Source: Cyanobacteriota bacterium (GTDB lineage Bacteria; Acidobacteriota; Vicinamibacteria; Vicinamibacterales; UBA2999). Taken from it: a stretch of 64,000 bases of DNA. Positions 19,154-28,414 of the stretch are shown here, piece by piece. The DNA lies in the NCBI GenBank assembly GCA_019752015.1, contig JAIEMQ010000006.1, positions 357,118 to 421,117 on the forward strand, read 5' to 3'. Under the pieces are notes generated by a model. The model saw only the letters and a program-made list of their open reading frames with translations, had not been told where the DNA came from and made no database searches. The translations under genes and the position numbers were made by a program. Numbering within the stretch: the first letter of the stretch is position 1; each line of letters begins with the position of its first letter.

Positions 19154-19924
19154 CTACGTTCCGATGACTCCTTGCAAGGGGCTGCTCGCAGTCGCGTACG
19201 ATTTCTTCGGAATGCGGCCCGCCAGGAAGGCAAGCCGGCCGGCTTCGACGGCGAGCTTCATGGCCCGCGCCATCGCGACCGGATCCTGCGCGCCGGCAAT
19301 GGCGGTGTTCATCAACACGCCGTCGGCGCCGAGCTCCATCGCCACCGCGGCATCTGAAGCAGTGCCGACACCCGCGTCCACGATCACCGGCACCGTGGCC
19401 TGTTCCTTGATGATGCGGATGTTGTTCGGGTTCTGGATGCCGAGCCCCGATCCAATCGGCGCGCCGAGCGGCATCACCGCCGCGGCGCCGGCGTCGGCGA
19501 GCTTGCGGCACACCACCGGATCGTCGTTGGTATAGGGCAGGACGATGAAGCCCTCTTTCACGAGCACGCGAGTGGCTTCGAGCAGGCCCTCGTTATCCGG
19601 AAAGAGCGTCTTCTCGTCGCCAATCACTTCGAGCTTCACCCAGTTCGACATGCCGGCTTCGCGGCCAAGCCGAGCCGTCCGGATCGCATCGTCCGCCGTG
19701 TAGCAGGCGGCGGTGTTCGGGAGCAGGAAAATTTTCGACGTGTCGATGTAGTCGAGCAGCGATTCGGTCTGGCGCGAAATGTCCACGCGCCGCACCGCGA
19801 CGGTGACCATGTCGGTCCCCGACGCCTCGTGCGCGGCCCGCATGATCGAATGGGACGGATACTTGCCGGTCCCGACGATCAATCGCGAGCGAAACGTCCG
19901 GCCGGCGATGACCAAATCATTCAT
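19154..19924 (-). CDS. thiG: Thiazole synthase
   Basis: 256 aa from the ATG at 19924, which gives the usual ThiG N-terminus [20 protein letters not shown]; an in-frame extension to 19984 runs into thiS. ThiG joins 1-deoxyxylulose-5-phosphate, dehydroglycine and ThiS thiocarboxylate to make the thiazole phosphate of thiamine. It has a TIM-barrel fold. The DXP-imine lysine lies in [10 protein letters not shown], and the phosphate-binding loops are seen as [12 protein letters not shown] and [12 protein letters not shown]. It follows thiS closely, so sulfur carrier and synthase are co-expressed. No other thi genes are in the window. Confidence 0.97.
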   Translation of the reverse strand: MNDLVIAGRTFRSRLIVGTGKYPSHSIMRAAHEASGTDMVTVAVRRVDISRQTESLLDYIDTSKIFLLPNTAACYTADDAIRTARLGREAGMSNWVKLEVIGDEKTLFPDNEGLLEATRVLVKEGFIVLPYTNDDPVVCRKLADAGAAAVMPLGAPIGSGLGIQNPNNIRIIKEQATVPVIVDAGVGTASDAAVAMELGADGVLMNTAIAGAQDPVAMARAMKLAVEAGRLAFLAGRIPKKSYATASSPLQGVIGT

Positions 19925-19953
19925 AAATCTGAGATCTGACATCTGAGATCCGT
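19925..19953. repeat. Short degenerate tandem repeat (unit about ATCTGAG) between thiS and thiG
   Basis: Three near copies of ATCTGA(G/C) fill the 28-bp gap between the thiS stop and the thiG start. They occupy the space where a ribosome-binding site would be expected. This is one of many short tandem arrays in the window. Confidence 0.6.
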
Positions 19954-20153
19954 TAGCCCCCGCCGACGAAATTGACGATTTCAACTTCGTCGCCTTCCTT
20001 GATGACCGACGAATCGTATTCGGTTTTCCTGACCACCGCGGTGTTCAGCTCGACGGCAACGCGGCGCGCGTCGATCTCGAGTTGCTCGAGCAGCGCGCTG
20101 ACGCTGAGCGGTTCCGGAATATCGTGCGGATCGCCGTTGAGCTTGATGGTCAT
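19953..20153 (-). CDS. thiS: Sulfur carrier protein ThiS
   Basis: 66 aa from the ATG at 20153 (an in-frame start at 20177 is possible but less typical). Beta-grasp ubiquitin-like protein ending in VNFVGGG, the C-terminal Gly-Gly that is adenylated and thiocarboxylated before donating sulfur to ThiG. The N-terminal [18 protein letters not shown] and central [12 protein letters not shown] are family hallmarks. It is directly upstream of thiG. The upstream gap to the kinase gene carries a hairpin. Confidence 0.95.
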   Translation of the reverse strand: MTIKLNGDPHDIPEPLSVSALLEQLEIDARRVAVELNTAVVRKTEYDSSVIKEGDEVEIVNFVGGG

Positions 20154-20179
20154 TGCGGTAAGCCTGGATCGTACCACGA

Positions 20180-20196
20180 CTCCGGTTTTAGCGGAG
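20180..20196. repeat. Family A hairpin (CTCCG-GTTTTAG-CGGAG)
   Basis: Five-base perfect arms around GTTTTAG, located between the end of the kinase-TPR gene and thiS. The T-rich loop with TTTA/TTTTA matches the other family A hairpins. It may terminate kinase transcription. Confidence 0.6.
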
Positions 20197-20201
20197 CCTC
20201 G

Positions 20202-22532
20202 CTAGTGTTTGCCGGGCAGACCGATCGTGGCAAGCAACGACGCGAAACGCGGGTCCGACCGGATCGCCGGTGTCCAGGGGAGGAAATCAACCCGAACGAC
20301 GTCGCTGATGCGCTGGGCGACGGCCTGATCGAGCGCGTCGAAGGTCTCGTCCGCGCGATCGAGCCCGGCGTAGATATAGGCCGATTCGAGCGGTGACACA
20401 AACACCCGTTGCGATCGCTCGCGCAATTGCGCCAGCAATTGTTCGGCCTCGGCGCGTTGACCGCTGAGGGCGAGCACATACCCGAGCGCGCCGACCGCGA
20501 ATTGTCCCGATGACAACTGCACCGCGGTCCGCAGCGACGCGATCGCGTCGTCCATGCGTCCTTGCGACAGGTGCACGGCGCCGATCCGGAGGTGCGCCAG
20601 CGCGAAGTGCGGTTCGAGATCGACGGTCGTCTGCAAGTGCGCCAGCGCCTCGTCGGCACGGCCCACCAGGCTCAGCGCATAGCCGTAATGCTCGTTGATG
20701 ACGAGCGACAGCGGATCGAGGTCGTGCGCGCGTTGCATCGACTCCATCATCTCGTCCCACCGGCGCGTCACCATCAGCAACCAGCCGTACCACTGGTGCG
20801 CGCTGGCGTAGCCGGGATTCAGCCGAATCGCCTCGAGGAAGCACTGTTCGGCGCCGGGCCAGTCGCGATCGAAGAACAGGCGCGCGTAGCCGAGGGACGC
20901 ATGCGCTTCGGCCATCGCCGGATCGATTTCCAGGGCGCGCGCCGCCGCCGCCTTCCCCTGCGGATAGACGTCGGCCGGCGGCCGGCCGTTGTAGTAGCCG
21001 AGGATGTTGAAGGTGTCGGCCAGCCCGGCCAGCGCGCGCGCGTAGTGCGGATCGTGCTCGATCGCCGCCTGGAAATGTTCGATCGCCTGGAGCAATCCGT
21101 CGATGGTCCGTTTATTCCAGTAGAAGCGTCCCTTGATGTAGGCCTGGTAGGCGGCGCTGTCCTGCGTGTCCCGGCGCGCGAGTTTCTGCCGATCGTCGCC
21201 GGTCAGCTTCAATTCGAGCGCCGTCGAGACCTCCGCCGCGATCGATTGCTGCACGTCGAGAACGTCGTGGGCCGTGCGGTTGTATTGCTCGCCCCAGAGT
21301 TGCGCGTGTCGCCGCACGTTGATCAGCTCGACCGTCACGACCAGCCGGCCCGATCGCTGCAGCACGCGTCCGGTCACGACCGACTTCGCTTTCAACTCGG
21401 CGCCCGCCGCCACCGGATCGATCTCGCGCCCTTTGTAGCGAAACACCGTTGAGCGAGGCACGACGCGGAGCCCGCCGATCTGTGAGAGCTTGTTGATGAT
21501 GGTCTCGGTGATGCCATCGCTCAGGTAGTCGATTTCGGGATCGTTCGCGGTGTTCGCAAACGGCAGGACCGCCAGCGCGTGCAGACCGCGCGAGCGCGTC
21601 GAGTCGGGTTTGCGCGTGCGCGGCCGCGCGACGGTTGCCGTCGTGCCGACGATTGCCGGCGACGGGCCGGAAACATTGGCCGTGACCGGCGCTTGCCGCA
21701 GATCCATCAGCAACTCGCTGAATGACTGGTAGCGCCGGTTCCGGTTCTTCTGCAGCGCACGCGCGACGATCGCATCGACCGCCGCCGGCACCACCGGGGA
21801 GATCGCGGACGGCGCCACCGGATCGCGATGGAGAATTTCATCGAACACGAGCGCGGAGGTCTTGCCGCCAAATGGCGGCTGGCCCGTGAGCATTTCCCAG
21901 AACACGGCGCCGAACGAGAAAATGTCGGTGCGCGCGTCCAGCACCTCGCCGCAGATCTGCTCGGTCGACATTTACGGGACCGTGCCGAGCGTCACGCCCG
22001 AGTTCGTCAGCTGTGCGCGCGTGGCGTCCGCATCGGTCAGCCCCGCAACGCGCTTCGCGAGCCCGAAATCGAGGATCTTCGCTGATCCATATGTCGTCAG
22101 GAAGATGTTGGCCGGTTTGATGTCGCGGTGAATCGTGCCGCTGCGATGCGCGGCCTCCAGGGCTTCCGCAACCTGACGTGCGATGGTGATCGCGTCGGCG
22201 AGCGGCAGGGGTTGGCCGGCGATCCGCTCACGAAGCGTTTGGCCTTCGAGCAGCTCCATCACCACGAAGCTCTGGCCCTGATCGGTGTCGACGTCGTAGA
22301 TCGTGCAGATGTTCGGATGATTGAGGGCCGACGCGGCCCGGGCTTCGCGATACAGCCGCTCGGCCGCCTGCGGCGACGCGGCGTCCACTCCGGAGATGAC
22401 CTTCAGCGCCACGCCGCGGTGCAGGCGCACGTCTTCGGCCCGATAGACGACGCCCATTCCTCCGGTGCCGAGTCGCGCGACCACACGGTAGTGTGCGAGC
22501 ACGTGACCAATGAGTGGATCCTCCGTCGTCAT
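20202..22532 (-). pseudogene. Ser/Thr protein kinase with TolB_N/FlgO-like and TPR domains, interrupted by an in-frame TAA
   Basis: The two open segments 21975-22532 and 20202-21971 are in the same frame and separated by a single TAA (21972-21974). The first part holds the kinase N-lobe and catalytic loop: LGTGGMGVVYRAEDV, VALKVI, HRDIKPANIF and DFGLAKRV. It ends at TLGTVP; relatives continue with Y-M-S-P-E-Q, and here TAA stands where Tyr is expected, followed by MSTEQ. The second part completes the C-lobe (TDIFSFGAVFWEMLTGQPPF), then a region with AVLPFANTANDPEIDYLSDG (TolB_N/FlgO-like, about 150-270 of that part), then about eight TPR repeats. The whole would be about 776 aa. Only a one-base change separates TAA from TAC or TAT. 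An ATG follows at once, so a headless TPR protein could still be made. Confidence 0.88.
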
Positions 22533-22542
22533 CGATCCTGTC

Positions 22543-22548
22543 TATAGT
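22543..22548 (+). promoter_or_regulatory. Possible -10 box (TATAGT) for the GMC gene remnant
   Basis: TATAGT lies 44 bases before the ATG at 22592 in the gap between divergent genes. A good Shine-Dalgarno, GAAGGAG (22581-22587), precedes the ATG by 5 bases. The pseudogene therefore still has its expression signals. Confidence 0.35.
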
Positions 22549-22591
22549 AGACTGACGCACTTGCCTCATCCAAGACATTCGAAGGAGACAG

Positions 22592-23663
22592 ATGGCCGAC
22601 CCGCAACGCGTGCAAGCGTATCCGCCAACCTCGCCCGGCTGGGGTATTGCATTTTTTTACGGAACGTTGTCGTGCGCGTGGGTGCATTGGCTGGTGAAGG
22701 CGGAGCTGGTTACGCCATTGCTCGCCGGCACCGGCTTCAAGCCGGCGCTCTTCGACGGTCACGCGCTCGTCAACGTCGACTTCCAGGCTTTCCTGATCCC
22801 GAGTCGCCGTATCCCGACGACAACGTCAACGCGCCGCGGCCCGTCACCCACGTCGACGGCTGCACGATCAACGATCCGAAGGCCTACTGGATTCAGAATG
22901 GACCGCAGCCATTCAGCAGCTGCTACGAACGGCAGGCCGGCGGCACGACCTGGCATTGGATGGGGCTCTATCCACGATTGCTGCCGAACGACTTCCGCAT
23001 GCAGGCGCAATACGGCGTCGCTCTCGATTGGCCGATCGGCTACGCGGACCTCGAGCCGTTTTACCGTGAGAGCGAACAACTGGTCGGTGTCGCCGGCGAC
23101 GTCAAGATTCAAAACTACGGCGATCTGTGGTTCGCGCCGGGCCGGGGGATGCCGAGGGCGTCGACCTTGGTGTCAGTTCGAGACTCGGGCGCCACAGTCA
23201 CCCGAGTTGAGCAACAGCTTCGGCGTTTCGATCCCGTGCGCCGCCAGCACGTAGACATTTGCGGTGACGATGCCGCGTTTGCTAACGGATCCACTACGAC
23301 CTCGATCCGTACTGCAAGCGCGGGTTCGTGCAGGCCGCCGCCGTCGCGAAGGCGCTCTTTGCGCGGATGGGTGTCGACGACCGGACGGCCATCTCCGGCG
23401 AGAAAGGTGCGCCGGGAACCTTCGAGTTCGAACGCAACTGGTATCAGTTTTACGGGGCCGGTCACATCGCGGGGACGACGCGCATGGGAAGTGATGCGAA
23501 GACGTCGGTCGTCGACTCGTTCTGCCGATCGCACGACCACGACAACCTGTTCATCTGCGGCACGTCGACGATGGTGACTGTCGGGACGACGAATCCGACC
23601 AACACCGGTGTGGCGATCGCGCTGCGGGCGTGCGAGTCGATCGTGAAAGCCGCCTCCGGCTAG
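22592..23663 (+). pseudogene. GMC family oxidoreductase remnant with frameshifts, a deletion and an inverted internal piece
   Basis: Fragments in three frames make up a GMC (glucose-methanol-choline) oxidoreductase of the gluconate 2-dehydrogenase alpha type. 22592 onward gives MADPQRVQAYPPTS. A degenerate VVVRVGALAG-like FAD motif follows in another frame, then GFKPALFDGHALVNVDFQAF. After a shift, SPYPDDN, GGTTWHWMGLYPRLLPNDFR and DWPIGYADLEPFY follow up to about 23160. The segment 23200-23280 makes sense only on the minus strand, where it encodes ANVYVLAAHGIETPKLLLNS, the conserved GMC motif. Forward coding resumes at about 23289 and ends with GAGHIAGTTRMGSDAK and NTGVAIALRACESI. The total is about 1.07 kb against at least 1.5 kb for intact members, so about 150-200 codons are missing. 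Promoter and ribosome-binding site look intact. Confidence 0.85.
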
Positions 23664-24823
23664 GTTCGCGGGGCGCAACCAGCCGAGGGCGCCTCAGACT
23701 CCATCCGGAGGATCAGCCGCCGCCCGAACTCGATGCCCGGCCGTTCGATGACGCGGTAACAGATCAACGACACGCCCGCGGTCGCCGCGACGACCAGGAG
23801 GTAGTGCAGCAAGGCCCCAGAGTCGCCGGCGGAAAAGCGTTCGCTGACACCGATCGCCTTGAATGCGGCGATCACGGCGAAGTGCGTGAGATACATGCTG
23901 AAGCTCAGCTTCCCGATCCAGATGAACACAGGGTTGACCAGCAGGCGAGTCGGATAGCGTCCGAGTGCCAGCGCGAACAGCGCGAACACACCGCCCATGT
24001 AGATCGGTTGAGCAAGGAGGTCGGTGGCCGGGGCGCGGAGCACGAATGTTCTGATCGCCAGCCACGCGATGAGCGTCGCCGCACCGAGGGCGACGCCTTT
24101 GGCCCAGTGCTCCGGCTCGTCAAACAAGCGGAACGCGATGAATCCCATCACGAACACTGGAAACTGCGCGATGAATCCCAGCACCGCCAACGCGTCCACC
24201 AGGTAGATCTGTTCCGCGGGATACGACGGGGCGTAGACGGCGTAGACGATGGAGCCCCACGCCCGCGCGGCGACCACGCTCACGGCGAGCAGCGAGATCA
24301 GCCACGCCATGCTCCGCGATCGCGTCACCAGAAACGGAAAGAACAGGTAGAACGTCATTTCGACGGCGATCGACCAGCCGCCGGGCACGACCGATGTGAT
24401 CGTCTCGGGATGAAAACCGTTCAGAAACAGTGCGGTGAGCGGCACGTAATACCAGCGCACGCCGTCCGGCGCGAAATAGCGCGGCGCCAGGCCGTCCAGC
24501 AGGAGATAGCCGGCGATCGCGAGGTAAAACATCGGCGCGATGCGGAAGAATCGCCGCAGGTAAAAGTTCCGGATCGGATGCTGCTCGCGGGTGGCGCGGA
24601 AGTGCCAGGACAGGCAGAGCGTCATCGCGCTGGCGATGTAGAACAGCTGAACGCCCCGCGCCCCCGCGCCCATCAGCGTCGAGAGCCATGGACTGCCGGC
24701 GGCGACCGTCTCCCGCGCATGCACCAGGATGACCGCCAGGATCGCCACGCCGCGCAGCGCATCGATGAAGCCGAATTTCCTCGGCTCCGCAAACGAATTG
24801 TCGAGGGCAGTCAGGCGCGTCAA
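23660..24823 (-). CDS. Acyltransferase family 3 (OafA/YrhL-like) membrane protein
   Basis: 387 aa with a TTG start at 24823 and about ten membrane spans. The N-terminal FIDALRGVAILAVILVHARE is the conserved acyltransferase-3 opening with the essential R-G and H. RNFYLRRFFRIAPMFYLAI carries the R-R-x-x-R-I-x-P signature. These proteins O-acylate sugars of lipopolysaccharide, peptidoglycan or small glycosides. There is no C-terminal SGNH domain. Its stop overlaps the end of the GMC remnant by 4 bp. It is separate from the polysaccharide cluster by about 4.5 kb; the substrate is unknown. Confidence 0.9.
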   Translation of the reverse strand: MTRLTALDNSFAEPRKFGFIDALRGVAILAVILVHARETVAAGSPWLSTLMGAGARGVQLFYIASAMTLCLSWHFRATREQHPIRNFYLRRFFRIAPMFYLAIAGYLLLDGLAPRYFAPDGVRWYYVPLTALFLNGFHPETITSVVPGGWSIAVEMTFYLFFPFLVTRSRSMAWLISLLAVSVVAARAWGSIVYAVYAPSYPAEQIYLVDALAVLGFIAQFPVFVMGFIAFRLFDEPEHWAKGVALGAATLIAWLAIRTFVLRAPATDLLAQPIYMGGVFALFALALGRYPTRLLVNPVFIWIGKLSFSMYLTHFAVIAAFKAIGVSERFSAGDSGALLHYLLVVAATAGVSLICYRVIERPGIEFGRRLILRMESEAPSAGCAPRT

Positions 24824-24824
24824 T

Positions 24825-24830
24825 TATAAT
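24825..24830 (+). promoter_or_regulatory. Perfect TATAAT, possible -10 box for the large flavoprotein gene
   Basis: TATAAT in an AT-rich patch between divergent genes, 12 bases before the ATG at 24842. No TTGACA-like box is seen at the right distance, so only the -10 element is supported. Confidence 0.35.
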
Positions 24831-24841
24831 TATTGGTTGGG

Positions 24842-27800
24842 ATGATCTCGGACGATTCAACGAGCAAGATGACACTCGGTATCGACGGTTTTACGTTTGC
24901 GGACCTGCATCAGCCGGCGCGGCTTCGCGACCTCTACGCCCGGTTCGTCGAGCAGGTCAGGGTGACGGAGCCCGAGCTGTGGGCGCAGTGGGCGCAGTAC
25001 GCCGAGGTCCCGGAGTCGTTGAACGCCGTGGCGCGCGGCAACATTGTCGTCGCCATGGCGCCGCACGTCAGCCGTTTTCTCAGCGCGCTCTTCAGCGTCG
25101 GCGCTGATGCGGACGCGTTGATTGCGGCGACCCGCGCCTACGACATACTGTTCCGCTTCAAGATCGATTTCGTCCGCCGTCGCGCCCTGCCGCTGCTCAA
25201 GGCCGGTGCGCATGTGGAGGCGACCGCCGAGGATCACGCGCTGGCAGAGTCGATCACGTTTGGAACCCGCCAGCTCGAGTCGTCACTCACGTCGACATCC
25301 AGCCACGACGCGGAAATGAGACTTGCGGCCTATGGCTGCGCGCTGCTCGACAAGGAAGTGACAGACAAGGCCGCTGTCACTCCCGAAATCGAATCGCTGA
25401 AGCGATGGTGTGCCGCGCACATTCACGACCCTCGCTATCGCGGCTGGGTCGTGTTCCGTTTTCCCGAGAACCTCGATTACGACCATCTCGTCCAGGTGAA
25501 GCGGCCGGATCAGCAGCTGCCCGAAGAGATGTTCGGTCCCGACGACAAGCTGCGCCGGCGTGAAGGCTTCAAGCTCACCGACAACCGCTTCACGCGCCGG
25601 GAGGTGCTGAGCGAGATTCATTACTGCGTGCTCTGTCACGAGCGCGACAAGGACACCTGCTCGAAGGGCATTCGCGACAAGGAAGGCAAGGTCACCACCA
25701 ACCCGCTCGGCATTCCGCTGGCCGGCTGCCCGCTCGACGAAAAAATTTCCGAGATGCACATGGTGCGGAAGCGCGGCGACGCCATCGGCGCGCTGGCCAT
25801 CGTCACCGTCGACAACCCGATGTGCCCCGGCACCGGGCATCGCATCTGCAACGACTGCATGAAGGCCTGCATCTATCAGAAGCAGGAGCCGGTCAACATC
25901 CCGCAGATCGAGACCGGCGTGCTGACCGACGTGCTCAACATGCCGTGGGGCGTGGAGATCTACGGGCTGCTGACGCGCTGGAATCCGCTCAACATCAATC
26001 GCCCGTACTCGCTCGAATACAACGGCAAGAACGTGCTCGTGGTCGGCCTCGGGCCGGCGGGCTACACGCTGGCGCACTACTTGCTGAACGAAGGCTTCGG
26101 CGTGATCGCGATCGATGGGTTGAAGATCGAGCCGCTGCCAGACGACATCACAGGCGGTGACGGCAAGCCTCCGAAACCCATTCGCGATTGGAGCGATATC
26201 TATCGCCCACTCGACGAGCGGGTGCTCGAAGGCTTCGGCGGCGTGTCCGAGTACGGCATCACCGTGCGATGGGACAAGAATTTCCTGACGCTGATCCACC
26301 TGACCCTCGCGCGCCGCGACAAGCTGAAGATCTACGGCGGCGTCCGCTTCGGCGGCGCGCTGCCGCTCGACGAAGCGTGGGGCATGGGGATCGATCACGT
26401 GGCGATCGCCGCCGGCGCCGGGCGCCCGACCATCATCGACATCAAGAACAACCTGATTCGCGGCATCCGCAAGGCCAGCGACTTCCTGATGGCGCTGCAG
26501 TTGACCGGCGCGTTCAAGAAGGATGCGCTGTCGAACCTGCAGGCGCGGCTGCCCGCGGTCGTGATCGGCGGCGGCCTGACCGGTGTCGATACCGCCACCG
26601 AGTTGATGGCGTATTACCCGATCCAGGTCGAGAAGATCCTCGATCGCTACGATGCGCTGGTGCGCGATCTCGGCGAAGCGCGCGTGCGCGGCATGATGGA
26701 CGCCGAGGAGCTCGGCATCCTCGACGAGTTCCGCGATCACGGCAAGGCCGTCAAGGCCGAGCGCGCCCGCGCCGCCGCGGTCCGGGAAAAGCCGAACTTC
26801 ATCGACATGATTCGCGGCTGGGGCGGCGTCACGCTCGCGTATCGCAAGCGCCTGCAGGATGCGCCCGCGTATCGCCTGAATCACGAAGAGGTCGCGCTCG
26901 CGTTGCAGGAAGGCATCTCCGTCACCGAGAACATGAATCCGGTGCAAGCGATTCCGGATGAATTTGGCCACGTCAAAGCGATGGGCTTCACGCGCGCGGA
27001 CGGATCGCGCATCGATCTGCCGGCCCGCACGGTCCTCGTCGCCGCCGGCACGGTGCCGAACGTCACCTACGAGAAGGAACACCCGGGCTCGTTCTCGCTC
27101 GACAGCAAGCAGAAGTTTTTCCAGGGTTTCAAAGCCGTTCGTTTGGAAGGCGACGGCTTTAGCCGTCGCCAACAGTTCGAGCTGCAGCCCGATCCCAACG
27201 GCTTCTTCACCTCTCACAACACCAACGGCAAGTTCGTCACCTACTACGGCGACAACCACCCGCGTTACAACGGCAACGTCGTCAAGGCGATGGCGTCGGC
27301 AAAGCACGGCTACCCGCACGTTGTCGCGCTGTTTGCCGATCACATCGCGTCGCTCGATCGCGCCGAGCAGCCTCAGCGCGAAGCAGCGTGGCAGTCGCTC
27401 GTCACGAAGCTCGACGATCAGCTGCTCGCCCGCGTCGAGAAGGTGATCCGGCTGACGCCGACGATCGTCGAGGTGATCGTGCGCGCGCCGGCGCCGGCGC
27501 GGCATTTCCATCCCGGCCAGTTTTACCGCCTGCAGAACTTCGAGCGCCTCAGCCCGCACGTGCGCGTGGACGATCACGTCGCATCGATGCTGATGGAAGG
27601 CATTGCGCTCACCGGCGCGTGGGTGGATGCGGAGAAAGGCCTGCTCTCGCTAATCACGCTCGAGATGGGCGTGTCGAGCCGACTGTGCGCGTATCTCAAG
27701 CCGGGCGAGCCGGTGGTGGTGATGGGACCGACGGGCACGCCGACGGAGATTCCGGAGAAATCAGCGGTGCTGCTCGCGGGCGGCGGCCTTGGCAACGCCG

Positions 27801-28414
27801 TGCTGTTCTCGATCGCGAAGGCGTTGAAGGCGCAGGGCAACCGCGTGCTGTATTTCGCCGGTTACAAGAACGGCGCGGATCTCTTCAAGCGAGAAGACAT
27901 CGAGGCCGGCACCGACCAGGTGATCTGGTCGAGCGACATGGGCGAGGCGATCGAGCCGCACCGGCCGCAGGATCATCACTTCCGCGGCAACATCGTGCAG
28001 GCGATGGTCGCCTACGCGGAAGGGAAGTTCGGCGCGCCGGTCGTTCCCTTGAAGGACGTGTCGCGCATCATCGCGATCGGATCGGATCGCATGATGAACG
28101 CGGTGCGCCTGGCGCGGCACGGCGTGCTGCAGCCGCATCTCGATCCGAAACACGTCGGCATCGGCAGCATCAACTCGCCGATGCAGTGCATGATGAAAGA
28201 GGTCTGCGCGCAGTGCCTGCAGCGGCATGTCGATCCCGAGACGGGCAAGGAGGAGTTCATCTTCTCCTGCTACAACCAGGACCAGGAGCTCGATCGCGTC
28301 GACTTCAACAACCTGCAGGCGCGGCTGCGCCAGAACAGCGTTCAGGAAAAGATTTCAAATCTGTGGTTCGAGCATTTGCTCGATCAAGCTGAAGCCGAGC
28401 TCGTTCACGTCTGA
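24842..28414 (+). CDS. Fused GltD-like / FNR-PyrK-like flavoprotein (NfnAB/SudAB-type oxidoreductase)
   Basis: About 1190 aa. An N-terminal helical domain is followed (about 260-350) by a Cys-rich segment with CVLCHERDKDTCSKG, AGCPLDEKI and CPGTGHRICNDCMKAC, which suits Fe-S clusters. A GltD-like FAD/NAD(P) module follows (VVGLGPAGYTLAHYL; VVIGGGLTGVDTATELM). The C-terminal third is a ferredoxin-NADP reductase/PyrK-type domain (HPGQFYRLQNF; VLLAGGGLGNAVLF) ending with a [2Fe-2S]-type motif CMMKEVCAQC...C. NfnB and NfnA (or SudA and SudB) are normally separate proteins; here they are one chain. It probably moves electrons between NADPH, NADH and ferredoxin or sulfide. Starts at 24833 (TTG) and 24869 (ATG) are alternatives. 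A 22-bp hairpin repeat is embedded in frame at 27149-27170 (residues about 770-777). Confidence 0.8.
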   Translation: MISDDSTSKMTLGIDGFTFADLHQPARLRDLYARFVEQVRVTEPELWAQWAQYAEVPESLNAVARGNIVVAMAPHVSRFLSALFSVGADADALIAATRAYDILFRFKIDFVRRRALPLLKAGAHVEATAEDHALAESITFGTRQLESSLTSTSSHDAEMRLAAYGCALLDKEVTDKAAVTPEIESLKRWCAAHIHDPRYRGWVVFRFPENLDYDHLVQVKRPDQQLPEEMFGPDDKLRRREGFKLTDNRFTRREVLSEIHYCVLCHERDKDTCSKGIRDKEGKVTTNPLGIPLAGCPLDEKISEMHMVRKRGDAIGALAIVTVDNPMCPGTGHRICNDCMKACIYQKQEPVNIPQIETGVLTDVLNMPWGVEIYGLLTRWNPLNINRPYSLEYNGKNVLVVGLGPAGYTLAHYLLNEGFGVIAIDGLKIEPLPDDITGGDGKPPKPIRDWSDIYRPLDERVLEGFGGVSEYGITVRWDKNFLTLIHLTLARRDKLKIYGGVRFGGALPLDEAWGMGIDHVAIAAGAGRPTIIDIKNNLIRGIRKASDFLMALQLTGAFKKDALSNLQARLPAVVIGGGLTGVDTATELMAYYPIQVEKILDRYDALVRDLGEARVRGMMDAEELGILDEFRDHGKAVKAERARAAAVREKPNFIDMIRGWGGVTLAYRKRLQDAPAYRLNHEEVALALQEGISVTENMNPVQAIPDEFGHVKAMGFTRADGSRIDLPARTVLVAAGTVPNVTYEKEHPGSFSLDSKQKFFQGFKAVRLEGDGFSRRQQFELQPDPNGFFTSHNTNGKFVTYYGDNHPRYNGNVVKAMASAKHGYPHVVALFADHIASLDRAEQPQREAAWQSLVTKLDDQLLARVEKVIRLTPTIVEVIVRAPAPARHFHPGQFYRLQNFERLSPHVRVDDHVASMLMEGIALTGAWVDAEKGLLSLITLEMGVSSRLCAYLKPGEPVVVMGPTGTPTEIPEKSAVLLAGGGLGNAVLFSIAKALKAQGNRVLYFAGYKNGADLFKREDIEAGTDQVIWSSDMGEAIEPHRPQDHHFRGNIVQAMVAYAEGKFGAPVVPLKDVSRIIAIGSDRMMNAVRLARHGVLQPHLDPKHVGIGSINSPMQCMMKEVCAQCLQRHVDPETGKEEFIFSCYNQDQELDRVDFNNLQARLRQNSVQEKISNLWFEHLLDQAEAELVHV
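27149..27170. repeat. Family A hairpin inside the large flavoprotein gene
   Basis: GGCGACGGC-TTTA-GCCGTCGCC, a perfect nine-base stem with a TTTA loop, within the coding sequence. It encodes part of LEGDGFSRRQQFEL, a surface-like stretch between conserved motifs. The same stem-TTTA-stem design occurs in intergenic sites of the window. Confidence 0.8.

Noticed and set aside
21972..21974. Programmed stop-codon recoding in the kinase gene
   Set aside because: TAA is not used for selenocysteine or pyrrolysine and no stimulatory structure was evident. A point mutation or sequence error is simpler.
25283..27577. Long open frame (764 aa) antisense to the flavoprotein gene
   Set aside because: It is rich in Arg, Asp and His from mirrored GC-rich codons and has no recognisable motif, while the forward frame has clear FAD and Fe-S motifs.
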